Shown in pieces: positions 17,777-26,388 of a stretch of DNA of 64,000 bases. Both the position numbers and the translations under genes were made by a program. The notes under the pieces are model-generated. The model ran no database searches. It was not told the origin of the DNA and saw only the letters and a program-made list of their open reading frames with translations. Each line of letters begins with the position of its first letter. Within the stretch, counting starts at the first letter, position 1. The stretch comes from Lentilactobacillus raoultii (lineage in GTDB: Bacteria; Bacillota; Bacilli; Lactobacillales; Lactobacillaceae), in contig NZ_LS422980.1 of assembly GCF_900411375.1 (NCBI RefSeq), positions 38,869-102,868 on the forward strand. The letters run 5' to 3'.

Positions 17777-17838
17777 CTACCGGGTGTTAACCGCGACGCC
17801 TTATTCTCCGGGTGTTAACCGCTTAGCTGCGCACACTA
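17777..17838 (-). repeat. Intergenic hairpin repeat, truncated copy abutting the arcA stop
   Basis: Minus strand TAGTGTGCGCAGCTAAG, then GGTTAACACCCGG, AATAAGGCGTCG and a second GGTTAACACCCGG. The T of the element's first AGTGTGCG word belongs to the arcA stop codon TAG. The central hairpin is missing. Confidence 0.75.
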
Positions 17839-19077
17839 TCTTTTTAGATCCTCCCGGACGATTGGGCAGCTCATGCAACGTGGACCCCCACGGCCTCTTG
17901 ACAATTCACTTGAGATAACCTCAAGTACCTTTAAGCCGTGTTTTCTAAGCAGTTCATTGGAAACATAGTTCCGATTGTACGTAACAACAACGCCTGGCGC
18001 AATCGCTAACGTATTGGAACCATCATTCCACTGCTCACGACCAGCAATAATCGGATCACCGTTACCGGTTGGAATTAAATCAAGATCATCCAAATGAAGC
18101 GCTGTTTTAAGAACTTTCTTCAAATCAGTATCGTGTTGAAGATTTAACTCACCTTCATTTTTTCCAGGAGTAATGGTCCAAGTATCGATTTGACCACCTT
18201 TACCAAGAATTCCCGGGTGAACTGTAAACTGATCGTAGTTGATCATTGTAAAGACCGTATCCAAATGCATCATTGCGTGGTTATGCGGAATCTTAATGGC
18301 AATGACCGTGTCATATTGGCCATGTTTGAAGAGGTTTTTAGCAATATCCTGAATGGCATCCGCCGAAGTTCGTTGAGAAACCCCAATGGCCATCACATGA
18401 TCATTCAATACCAGTTCATCGCCACCTTCAATTCGGGTTTCGTGGTTTCGATCACGCCATACGTGAACTCCCTGGTTAGCAAATCGTGGATGATATTTAG
18501 TGATTGTTTCATTAAATAGTGATTCACGTTGCCTTGCCGGATACGTCATATGGTTAATGCTCAAGCCATCACCAATACATGCCGAAGGGTCACGCGTAAA
18601 GTACAGGTTTGGCATCGGATCCATGTAAAATTCGTAGTCTTCGTTTTCAGCACTACTTACAAGGTCCTTTGGCACGAAGTCAAGTTCGTTCTTACGAACA
18701 CCTTCCATGATCTTAACAACCATGTCTTGATTATTCATGCTGCCAAGATATTCCTTCAACGCATCGTGAATGGTGCCGGAAGCATATCCTGATTCAGTTA
18801 ACATCTGCTCTAAGAAATGGTCTCTGACTTCTTCGCCACCGGCATCCAGTGCTTCAGCAGACAGTTTTTCCAAATATAGAACTTCAACACCGTTATCTCG
18901 CAGTGTGTCAGCGAAATAATCATGTTCTTTTTGAGCAATCGGTAAATATGGAATGTCATCGAATAATAATCGTGGCATCATTTCAGGGGTAAAGTTTTCA
19001 ATTTCCCTGCCAGGTCGTTTCAACAATACCGTTTTTAGCTTACCGATTTCTGAGTAGTTATGAATTGGACTTGTCAT
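17836..19077 (-). CDS. arcA: Arginine deiminase
   Basis: Hydrolyses arginine to citrulline and ammonia, first step of the ADI pathway. 413 aa. Guanidino-group-modifying fold: [10 protein letters not shown], the catalytic HLD in [10 protein letters not shown] and the nucleophile Cys at about 401 in GPRCMSCP. I start at ATG 19077 because GGAGG lies 8 nt before it; an ATG five codons upstream overlaps that ribosome binding site. First gene of the arc series, with a long upstream control region holding a cre site and possible ArgR half-sites. The stop codon abuts an intergenic repeat. Confidence 0.96.
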   Translation of the reverse strand: MTSPIHNYSEIGKLKTVLLKRPGREIENFTPEMMPRLLFDDIPYLPIAQKEHDYFADTLRDNGVEVLYLEKLSAEALDAGGEEVRDHFLEQMLTESGYASGTIHDALKEYLGSMNNQDMVVKIMEGVRKNELDFVPKDLVSSAENEDYEFYMDPMPNLYFTRDPSACIGDGLSINHMTYPARQRESLFNETITKYHPRFANQGVHVWRDRNHETRIEGGDELVLNDHVMAIGVSQRTSADAIQDIAKNLFKHGQYDTVIAIKIPHNHAMMHLDTVFTMINYDQFTVHPGILGKGGQIDTWTITPGKNEGELNLQHDTDLKKVLKTALHLDDLDLIPTGNGDPIIAGREQWNDGSNTLAIAPGVVVTYNRNYVSNELLRKHGLKVLEVISSELSRGRGGPRCMSCPIVREDLKR

Positions 19078-19322
19078 TTGTGTAACCTCCATTCTTCCCT
19101 TGAGTACATGTCTAATGATAGATCATTTTAAAAAAGCCATCGTCTGTTTTTATGCATTGAAAATGTCGTTTTTTTAGCAGAATTAGCATGCCACAATTAA
19201 AGATTGAATAAATCTAATTTTTTCTTTGATTAATTGCTTCACAAATTGATTTTAACGGATTTTTATACAACCAAAAATGTTTAAATTAAAAAATAAATTT
19301 TTGATTAAATTTTATAATCCTT

Positions 19323-19331
19323 ATTATATCA
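19323..19331 (-). promoter_or_regulatory. Possible arcA promoter, extended -10
   Basis: On the minus strand TGATATAAT matches TGnTATAAT. No good -35 is seen, as can be the case with extended -10 promoters. It would give a leader of about 240 nt. Confidence 0.4.
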
Positions 19332-19344
19332 CACTTTTTTCACA

Positions 19345-19415
19345 AAATTCATATTTTCTCCTAATTTAAAACCGAATAAATATTTTTGATGGTTCATAAA
19401 ATATTCATTTTTTCT
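19345..19415. promoter_or_regulatory. Possible ArgR half-sites upstream of arcA
   Basis: On the minus strand TATGAAT (19347-19353) and AATGAAT (near 19405) match the left half of the ARG box TNTGAATWWWWATTCANW. The right halves are poor. They lie just upstream of the proposed -10, next to a divergently useful argR gene. Confidence 0.3.
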
Positions 19416-19466
19416 TCAAAGAAAATACACTTTTTCATAATGGGTCACAAGCAAATTGCCCCGAAA

Positions 19467-19480
19467 TGAAAGCGTTTACC
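19467..19480 (+). promoter_or_regulatory. cre site (CcpA) upstream of arcA
   Basis: TGAAAGCGTTTACC matches TGWAANCGNTNWCA at all but the last base. It lies about 140 bp upstream of the proposed arcA -10 and about 110 bp past the argR stop. Carbon catabolite repression of ADI genes by CcpA is known in lactobacilli. Confidence 0.65.
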
Positions 19481-19537
19481 GAGGCTTTTGCGCCTAAGTG
19501 ATATTGGATTTCCATGCAATTTCACCCCTCTTGGTCT

Positions 19538-19577
19538 AAAAGAAAACAGAGAGAAAGCAATTAATTTCCCTCTGTTG
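19538..19577 (-). terminator. Intrinsic terminator after argR
   Basis: Minus strand AACAGAGGGAAA pairs with TTTCTCTCTGTT (one mismatch), followed by TTCTTTT. It separates argR from the arcA promoter region. Confidence 0.75.
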
Positions 19578-19589
19578 ACCGCCAACCTT

Positions 19590-20069
19590 TCAATTCACTG
19601 TCGTAATGAGTAGATCCGGATTAGCATGTTTTAAAAATAAGTCTTTGATGTTTTTGGCTGATTTAACTGATGGGCAAAACGTCACAATTGTGTCATAGCC
19701 AGCCAGGGTCCCGGCAACGTCTTCCAAATGCAAATCATCGATGACTGCCGCTAGTGGGTTTGCATAACTGGGTTGTGTATGGATCACGTCAACAAACTCA
19801 ATTTGGCGAACTTCCGTCACGGTTCCATTGATCATGCGATACATTCGCTCCAGTTCGTTTTGATTGCCCGACTTAAAAATCATGTAGCGGGACTTTCCAG
19901 AACTGTCAGGCTGCTTAACAATCTGCATTTCACGAATATCGCGGGATAGTGTTGCCTGAGTGACGTTAATCCCGGATAGCTTCAACTTTTCCATGAGTTC
20001 TTCTTGGGTGGTAATCGTATACTGATTGATAATTTGTTCAATTTTAGTTTGCCGCACATCTTTTTTCAT
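19590..20069 (-). CDS. argR: Arginine repressor family regulator (ArgR/AhrC)
   Basis: 159 aa. N-terminal winged helix (residues 1-70, with TLSRDIREM) and C-terminal hexamerisation/arginine domain. Known: ArgR proteins repress arginine synthesis and activate ADI genes with arginine as corepressor. In the corepressor motif GTIAGDDT this protein reads GTLAGYDT (120-127), so the first of two arginine-contacting aspartates is Tyr125. That suggests weakened arginine binding or work as a partner in a hetero-complex, as for paired ArgR proteins in other lactic acid bacteria. Upstream of and co-directional with arcA, separated by its own terminator. Confidence 0.9.
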   Translation of the reverse strand: MKKDVRQTKIEQIINQYTITTQEELMEKLKLSGINVTQATLSRDIREMQIVKQPDSSGKSRYMIFKSGNQNELERMYRMINGTVTEVRQIEFVDVIHTQPSYANPLAAVIDDLHLEDVAGTLAGYDTIVTFCPSVKSAKNIKDLFLKHANPDLLITTVN

Positions 20070-20164
20070 GATCTTTTTACCTTCCTACCTATCGAAAAAT
20101 AAGCTGCTTAAATATCCGCGAACTTTCAAGTTAATTGTATAACTATATCATAACAAATCATAAT

Positions 20165-20400
20165 CTAAAGTGTGCGAATTCAAGCGGTTAATTTACGAAG
20201 GCTAAGGCGGCTAATTGTGAAAAGCCCGAACTTGGCTTTTGGCAATTAGATCCCTTAGACGCAGTAAATTGCTTGAAGGAGCAGTTCTAAAGTGTGCGAA
20301 TTCAAGCGGTTAATTTGCGAAGGCTAAGGCGGCTAATCGTGAAAAGCTCGGGCTTGGCTTTTTGCGATTAGATCCCTTATCCAGAGTAAGCCTTTAGCAG
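20165..20400 (+). repeat. Two tandem hairpin repeats (period 122 bp) between argR and the GH65 gene
   Basis: CTAAAGTGTGCGAATTCAAG occurs at 20165 and again at 20287. Each copy continues with GCGGTTAATTT, GGCTAAGGCGG, a hairpin, and a CCCTTA word. Hairpin arms differ between the copies but remain paired: CTAATTGTGAAAAGCC with GGCTTTTGGCAATTAG, and CTAATCGTGAAAAGC with GCTTTTTGCGATTAG. Orientation is opposite to the copies in the arc and suf operons. This fills the 340-bp gap between the two genes. Confidence 0.85.
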
Positions 20401-20410
20401 TCACTCATCC

Positions 20411-22723
20411 TCAATAAGTGCAAATTTCTTGTGGATGCTGCGTGGTCACGTGAACCTTTTGATTATAAATGAACACTTCACATTCCTTACCACTGGTCAA
20501 TTCAACCTTGACTTCGTTTTGATAAATCGTAAACAGACACTCATTATGATGAAGCCGCAGCTTGAATCGAATTGAATTCCAGGCAGCCGGTAGCTTGGGT
20601 TCCAAACTAAAATGCTCTGCGTTATTAACCACGCCGGCAAAACCATAGACAACTCCCTGCCAAGCGGCACCCAAACTGCCCGCATGAATCCCATTTTGGG
20701 TGTTATGATGCAAATCCAGCAAATCCGTTTTAACGGCCTGTGAGAAAAAGTCATAGGATTGCTTCTTCTTACCGGCTCTCGACGCTGCAATCGCATACAT
20801 CGCCTTAGAGAGGCTTGAATCATGCGTGGTAATCGGTTCATAAAAATCATAGTCCGCTTCAAGCTGTTCTCGAGTATTGCCCTTTGGAAACAGAATGTCA
20901 GCCATAATAGTATCGGCTTGCTTATTCACTTGGTAACGATAGAGCATTAACGGGTGGAAATGAAGTAATAATGGAAATAGACTCTGGTCAATTTGATCCA
21001 AATGCATTTTGGGCAATTGTTCAAAGCCCTGAAATTGCAGCTTAACCTTCTTTTGCTTATCGTAAGGCAAGTACATCAAATCAGCTGCTTCCTGCATGGC
21101 ATCGATTTCTTCTTCAGAGATATTTAGCTTGCTGGTAATTGAGGTATTTTTGAATTTTTTAGCATATTTAATTGCCAGCCTCAAATTAAATTGGGCCATG
21201 ACATTTGTATAATAATTGTTATCCACCAACGCACTGTATTCGTCCGGACCGGTTACCTTATTAATCACAAAGCGCCGTTTGCCGTCCATTTCGGTAAAAT
21301 TACCGTATTGCATCCAAAAGCGGGCCGTTTCCAAAATAATTTCAAAGCCATAATCCTTGAGAAACTCATCATCACCCGTAATGGTGTAGTACTGTTCAAT
21401 GGCAAAAGCAATATCGGCATTAATATGAAACTGGGCCATCCCGGCCAGCCAGTACGAACTGGCTTCATAGCCGTTGATGGTTCGCCAAGCATACATGGCG
21501 CCCTTTGACAAGCCAAATTCACTCGCCTGTTGTTGCGCAATCTCCAACGTATGGTATCGATACATCAGCAGTTTCTTTGCCAACTTGGGTTGAGTATACG
21601 AAAAGAAAGCCAGCATAAACATTTCCGTATCCCAAAAGAAATGACCTCCATAGCCATTGCCGGTTAATCCCTTGGCGGGAATACTGGTGTAGCCATCCCG
21701 ACCCGCCGACTGATTTAATTCAAACAGATTAAATCTCAAACACAATTGAATTTGGGGGTCACCATCAATCTTAACGTCACTGTGGAGCCAAAAGGTTTGC
21801 CAAACTTGAGCTGATGCCATTAATTCCGATTGAAAAGAGGTATCACGAATATGATTGTCCAACGCTGCCAGGTATTGATCCGCATAAACCCTGGCGTTTA
21901 CCAATGGATGAATGTCGCCGATCGCAAATAGAAACTCAAAGTTTTTCTGACTTCCTTTCTTAGCGTGATAGCGACTTCGATAGCCATAGTGATGCTCATC
22001 ATCCCTAAAATACTCAATCTTTGGATCCGGCGCCAAATTTTCCTGCGCCTGAAAGGTCAAGAGCAACCCCTGTTGGCTGCGAAAAGTCGTAATGAGATAG
22101 CTGGGTTGGCCATTGTCGGGAATAAAATCCAGTTGCATTTCGCCGACACTTTGATTAACCCGAACATCGCGGTTCTGACGATGAGTCGCCTGATTAACAT
22201 AATTATGGAGCTTAATCACTTCAACCTCTTCATCAAAATTGGTAGGAATAATGGAATATCGAATTCCATATACGTTTAATTTACTCAAACTGGCAAAACT
22301 TTCCAACACCAAATTAAAATTTCGATTTTCCGGTGTTGTCACGGAAAACATTTCATGGAGCAGTCCTGTCTGCATATCGAGGTTTTTATCAATTGTTTCA
22401 ACCTCAAAATGATCAACAGCGGAATCTTCATTGGCAACTTTAATCCGAATGTATCGCGGATCAAGTAGTCGATTAATCACCTGATCGCTTTCCGGATAGC
22501 CAGTGTATTTTTCACCATACATCACTTCGTTATAGTCGAAGAAGCCATTGACAAATAGCCCAGGCGACCCAATGTAATCTAAATTATTTCCCTGCAACGG
22601 GTTTGAATCGCGAACCCCAAAGTGACCATTGCCAACATTATAAATGGTTTCCAAAAACATCGGATCCTTACTTCGCAAGTTTTGCAAATGAATTTGAAAT
22701 TCCGGTGATTGTTCAATCCTCAT
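20411..22723 (-). CDS. Glycoside hydrolase family 65 disaccharide phosphorylase
   Basis: 770 aa, typical for GH65 phosphorylases that split alpha-glucosides (maltose, kojibiose, nigerose or similar) with phosphate to beta-glucose 1-phosphate. Seen: FWDTEMFMLAFF, the general-acid motif GPDEYS with Glu at about 495, THDSSLSKAMYA and NGIHAGSLGAAWQ near the phosphate site. I use ATG 22723, preceded by AAAGGAA at 9 nt; the ATG seven codons upstream has no ribosome binding site. There is no beta-phosphoglucomutase or sugar transporter next to it, so the substrate cannot be told. A cre-like site with two mismatches lies upstream. Divergent from a LysR gene. Confidence 0.88.
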   Translation of the reverse strand: MRIEQSPEFQIHLQNLRSKDPMFLETIYNVGNGHFGVRDSNPLQGNNLDYIGSPGLFVNGFFDYNEVMYGEKYTGYPESDQVINRLLDPRYIRIKVANEDSAVDHFEVETIDKNLDMQTGLLHEMFSVTTPENRNFNLVLESFASLSKLNVYGIRYSIIPTNFDEEVEVIKLHNYVNQATHRQNRDVRVNQSVGEMQLDFIPDNGQPSYLITTFRSQQGLLLTFQAQENLAPDPKIEYFRDDEHHYGYRSRYHAKKGSQKNFEFLFAIGDIHPLVNARVYADQYLAALDNHIRDTSFQSELMASAQVWQTFWLHSDVKIDGDPQIQLCLRFNLFELNQSAGRDGYTSIPAKGLTGNGYGGHFFWDTEMFMLAFFSYTQPKLAKKLLMYRYHTLEIAQQQASEFGLSKGAMYAWRTINGYEASSYWLAGMAQFHINADIAFAIEQYYTITGDDEFLKDYGFEIILETARFWMQYGNFTEMDGKRRFVINKVTGPDEYSALVDNNYYTNVMAQFNLRLAIKYAKKFKNTSITSKLNISEEEIDAMQEAADLMYLPYDKQKKVKLQFQGFEQLPKMHLDQIDQSLFPLLLHFHPLMLYRYQVNKQADTIMADILFPKGNTREQLEADYDFYEPITTHDSSLSKAMYAIAASRAGKKKQSYDFFSQAVKTDLLDLHHNTQNGIHAGSLGAAWQGVVYGFAGVVNNAEHFSLEPKLPAAWNSIRFKLRLHHNECLFTIYQNEVKVELTSGKECEVFIYNQKVHVTTQHPQEICTY

Positions 22724-23054
22724 AAGCAACTGTTCCTTTCGCATCGTAATTGACTCAATTTTACCATTTTACACAAAGTTTTCACTTTTTGTTACCAAAA
22801 AATTCACATTTTTATGTTAGTACGGTATAGTAATCGTTTTAAGATATTAAATTTCAGTAAATCTACATAAACGGTTGCCATTATGACTTTACTAGTCTAT
22901 TACAAGTTGGTATACTTTTTATTGACTTTCCACTATGTTTTAATAAGTTGATAAGTCATTATGCATGCATCTGTCTTCTGAATGGCATATAATCAATATG
23001 TAACTAAAGGCTGGTAAAGTATAAAAGATGAAAGGTCCCTAAAGGAGAAAAATT
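22724..23054. other. Divergent promoter region of the GH65 and LysR genes
   Basis: AT-rich. AGTAATCGTTTTAA at 22829-22842 (minus strand TTAAAACGATTACT) is a cre-like word with two mismatches, suitable for the GH65 gene. TATAAT at 22988-22993 is a candidate -10 for the LysR gene, with no good -35. AAAATTCACATTT near 22797 recurs upstream of the S53 peptidase. Confidence 0.4.
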
Positions 23055-23987
23055 ATGAATAGTAAATTACTTTCGTTTCTTGAAGAAATTAAGGCTCAAG
23101 GCAACATGTCAAAGGCAGCTCAAGCATTGTTTGTCACCCAACCATATATTAGTCGGGTTATCAAAAATGCCGAGGTTAACTTTGGCGTTAGATTAATTGA
23201 CCGATCATCTCATCCGATTCAATTAACCTATGCAGGTGAAAAGTTATTATCCTATCTTCAAGAGGAAAACCGGCTTCGTGCCAACTTGGACAGAGAAATG
23301 ACGCACCTCTCCGAGTTTAAATACGGTCATCTGACCATTGCGTCAAACGATGTGTTATCAAATGATATCTACGAACCCATTTTGATTCGGTTCTCACATA
23401 AATACCCGAAGATTCACGCGCAAGTCATTCGAATGAATAGTCGGGACGCGGAAAAGCGCCTGTTATCCGGGTCACTGGATTTCTTTGTGGGTCAACCACT
23501 ATCAAATCCAAAGGTTGAATATCAACCAGTTGCTAAAATCCCGTTAGTCTTCATTATTCCGTCATCTTCATCCCTGTTCCAAGCTGGCAAATATAAAGTC
23601 GACTACAAGAGTCTGGACTTCAGTAAATTGTCAGGCGAGCCGTTCATCGGCATTCCACAGCAGGATTTCTACCAACGTGCTGTTAACAACTACCTTAGTG
23701 ATTTAGGCATTTCCCCAGAATACAGTTTGGAAGTTCCGGACATTCACTTGGCTGCCAACCTGGCAATTAATGCGCTGGGCGTTACTGTGGCACCAGATGT
23801 CTTTGTTTCAGATCAATTCATCAGCGATGATAAAAAGAAGAATTTAAACATCGTTCAAATTCCTTCTGATGCGTTGACGGCTGACTTCGGCATTACCTAT
23901 ATGAAGACTAAGCAGACTTCAGAGCCAATCAATGATTTACTGGAGATTATTTCAAAGGTGGTTGAACAATACGCGCCAAGTTGGTAA
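23055..23987 (+). CDS. LysR-family transcriptional regulator
   Basis: 310 aa. N-terminal winged helix, residues 1-60, with the LysR signature NMSKAAQALFVTQPYISRVI at 17-36, then an inducer-binding domain from about 90 to 305. AAAGGAG precedes the ATG. It is divergent from the GH65 gene and upstream of the S53 peptidase; either may be a target. A sequence motif shared by the two control regions makes both plausible, but the effector is unknown. Followed by its own terminator. Confidence 0.9.
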   Translation: MNSKLLSFLEEIKAQGNMSKAAQALFVTQPYISRVIKNAEVNFGVRLIDRSSHPIQLTYAGEKLLSYLQEENRLRANLDREMTHLSEFKYGHLTIASNDVLSNDIYEPILIRFSHKYPKIHAQVIRMNSRDAEKRLLSGSLDFFVGQPLSNPKVEYQPVAKIPLVFIIPSSSSLFQAGKYKVDYKSLDFSKLSGEPFIGIPQQDFYQRAVNNYLSDLGISPEYSLEVPDIHLAANLAINALGVTVAPDVFVSDQFISDDKKKNLNIVQIPSDALTADFGITYMKTKQTSEPINDLLEIISKVVEQYAPSW

Positions 23988-24013
23988 TCGATAAAAATTC
24001 AATTTTTTCACTT

Positions 24014-24057
24014 AGAACCACACTTTGCAGTCAAGCATTGTAGTGGTTCTTTTTTGA
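24014..24057 (+). terminator. Intrinsic terminator after the LysR gene
   Basis: AGAACCAC pairs with GTGGTTCT, followed by TTTTTTG. Confidence 0.85.
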
Positions 24058-24433
24058 TTTTAAATTCAGCTAATCAGTTAACCCCCGTGATCGAATGTGG
24101 TAATCATTCATTATCTAATTTTCAAGTTTGATAACAATTGTTACAATTTTCGTCACACAAAATTCACATTTATGTAATCCAATTGACACGTTTACACATT
24201 CAGAGTACCCTAACAATGATCGGAAAGGAAGTGATCCTCAACTCGCACCATGGGGAAGGGTTAATTAAATCATGATTGTCAATTGACCCAATCGTTAAAA
24301 TTCCCGGAGACTTGTTCGATACATAGCGTGCAATTCACTGAAGGAATTAACACAATATTCTAACAGGGGCACATGTTGCTTAATCAGGGGTGATTAAGTA
24401 TGGGGAGATTTTTTCAGGAAGGGTATGAGTTAA
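24058..24433 (+). promoter_or_regulatory. Upstream region of the S53 peptidase
   Basis: Candidate -35 TTGACA near 24184 with a weak TACCCT 17 bp on, which would give a long leader. AAAATTCACATTT near 24162 repeats a word found upstream of the GH65/LysR genes. CTTAATCA GGGG TGATTAAG at 24379-24398 is a perfect 8-bp inverted repeat about 35 bp before the start codon, either an operator or a leader hairpin. Confidence 0.4.
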
Positions 24434-26317
24434 TTGAAGAAACGAAAATTATGGACAACGGGCATTACCAGTCTGGCTGTTTTGTTAATGCTGACGCCAA
24501 CTGCTTCCGCTGCTTCAAAAAAGAAGCATGCTGGTAAAACCACGTACAGTATTAGTAAGATCTTAAAAGCGCTAATGGCCAAGCAGAAGATGTCACCCAA
24601 TAAACGAGTTCAACTGGATGTTTTCCTAAAGCCGCAGAATCAAGATCAGTTAACCAATGAAATTTATAACGTCAATACACCCGGTAAAACCGGCTTTAAA
24701 CAATTTTACACGCCGGCTAAATTTCGAGCTAAATTTGGCCAACCGGCAAAGGTCACCGGTCAATACCAACCGTACTTTAAAAAGTACCATTTAAAGAGTC
24801 ACGTTTTTAGCAATGGTCTGATCATCAAGGTTTCCGGAACGGCTAAGAACGTTAATAAAGCTTTTTCAACCAACCTTGAAACCGCTAAGTATCACAATAA
24901 TCCGGTTCAGTTTTCAAGTAAAAAGCCAAAGATGCCAGTGGAACTGGCTGATCACGTTCTAACTATTCTGGGAATTACCAGTTTTAACAATCAAGCAAGC
25001 GGCCTAGCTAAAAAGGGTCACAAAACTCAGGGACCAGAAAAGAAATATTCACCAAGTAAGTTCACTAATCGATATAATCTCAAGTCCTTGTACGATAAAG
25101 GTTATCAAGGCCAAGGACAGACCGTTGGGATTATCTCATTTGCCGGTTTCAAGAAATCCGATGTTACCCATTTTTGGAAAGCGCAAGGTGTCAATAGCAG
25201 TGCTAACCGGCTCAGTGTTAAAAAGTTAGCCAGTCCGGCAGCTCAAACGACCAACACGAAGTTCAATCAAATTGAAACAAGTGTTGATACTGAGCAGGCT
25301 GGGACCGTTGCCCCAAAAGCCAATGTTCGGGTTTATCAAACCAACTTCAGTGACGTTGGCCTAGTCAATGCTTTTTCAACCGCTTTTGACGAAAATAAAG
25401 CCGGTTCCCTTTCAATGAGTTGGGGACTCAGCGAATATTTGACCCATTATTTGAAAGACAAGAAACTATTGACGCCGGTTTACGGCCAGATTATGAACAT
25501 TGTCATGGCCCAGGGCGCTCTCCAAGGGGTCTCCACCTTTGTCGCTTCTGGTGACTCCGGTGCTTATGCTGGCGGGATTGGTGGTAAAATTGGCCCAATC
25601 AGCTTGCCAAATTACAGTACCTATGCAATTTTCCCCGCCGATAATCCGTGGGTAACCACAACAGGTGGCACAACCTTACCATTTACTAAGAAACTTGCCA
25701 AGGGGGTGAAAGTCTCCGTCGACAAAGAACGTGCCTGGGGTGGCGACTATCTGTTTGACGCTTACATCAAAGGCCGTCATAATATGCTAAAAAATCTCAG
25801 TCTTTACTCGCAGGCAATGGCCGGTGGCGGTGGTGGCATCAGTCACCTTTATAACACGCCACAGTACCAAGAAGGCGTTTCCGGAGTCAATACCTTTAAT
25901 GCTCGCGAATACGTCTCAAACTTGAGACAACCACGAACCAACCCGGTGCTGGTCAGTGGGACTGATTACGGCCGAAACTATCCGGATGTCTCTGCCAATG
26001 CCGACCCACTAACCGGCTACCAAGTTTATGATAAGGCAGCAGGTGGTTGGCACGTAACCGGTGGCACCAGTTTTGTCGCACCACAGTTCAACGGTGCCGC
26101 AGCTGTTATGAACAGTGGCAAGGGTCAGCGAATGGGCTTCTGGAATCCACAAATTTATCAATTAGCCCAGGACAAGACCAAAACGCCATTTACCGTCATG
26201 GACAGCACTACCAACAATTCCAATCTTTATTACGTTGGCCAACCTGGTAAGCTGTATAATCAGGCAACTGGACTGGGAACCATTAATTTCGAAAAGCTTT
26301 ACGACAATTATCAATAA
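24434..26317 (+). CDS. Secreted S53-family (sedolisin) serine-carboxyl peptidase with prodomain
   Basis: 627 aa with signal peptide (KKRKLW, then a hydrophobic run to about residue 26, ending in ASA). Residues about 55-185 resemble the pro-kumamolisin activation domain. Catalytic set visible: Glu281 and Asp285 in IETSVDTEQAG, oxyanion Asp374 in ASGDSGA and nucleophile Ser546 in GGTSFVAP; the C-terminal TGLGTINF corresponds to the calcium-site region. All key residues are present, so an active acid endopeptidase is expected after prodomain removal. TTG start with GGAAGGG about 10 nt upstream; no ATG in frame fits better. Monocistronic, with a terminator right after. Substrate unknown; extracellular protein breakdown at low pH is a fair guess. 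Confidence 0.93.
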   Translation: MKKRKLWTTGITSLAVLLMLTPTASAASKKKHAGKTTYSISKILKALMAKQKMSPNKRVQLDVFLKPQNQDQLTNEIYNVNTPGKTGFKQFYTPAKFRAKFGQPAKVTGQYQPYFKKYHLKSHVFSNGLIIKVSGTAKNVNKAFSTNLETAKYHNNPVQFSSKKPKMPVELADHVLTILGITSFNNQASGLAKKGHKTQGPEKKYSPSKFTNRYNLKSLYDKGYQGQGQTVGIISFAGFKKSDVTHFWKAQGVNSSANRLSVKKLASPAAQTTNTKFNQIETSVDTEQAGTVAPKANVRVYQTNFSDVGLVNAFSTAFDENKAGSLSMSWGLSEYLTHYLKDKKLLTPVYGQIMNIVMAQGALQGVSTFVASGDSGAYAGGIGGKIGPISLPNYSTYAIFPADNPWVTTTGGTTLPFTKKLAKGVKVSVDKERAWGGDYLFDAYIKGRHNMLKNLSLYSQAMAGGGGGISHLYNTPQYQEGVSGVNTFNAREYVSNLRQPRTNPVLVSGTDYGRNYPDVSANADPLTGYQVYDKAAGGWHVTGGTSFVAPQFNGAAAVMNSGKGQRMGFWNPQIYQLAQDKTKTPFTVMDSTTNNSNLYYVGQPGKLYNQATGLGTINFEKLYDNYQ

Positions 26318-26333
26318 TTTAATCTAGCAAATC

Positions 26334-26382
26334 AAAAACAGTTGGCTTCCGAGAGCATTCTCAGATAACCAACTGTTTTTTT
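26334..26382. terminator. Bidirectional intrinsic terminator
   Basis: AAAAACAGTTGG and CCAACTGTTTTT pair, with T and A tracts on both sides, between the convergent S53 peptidase and permease genes. Confidence 0.85.
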
Positions 26383-26388
26383 GTACCA

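Noticed and set aside
24180..24200. cre site before the S53 peptidase (TGTAAACGTGTCAA on the minus strand)
   Set aside because: The left half fits but three positions in the right half disagree with the consensus.
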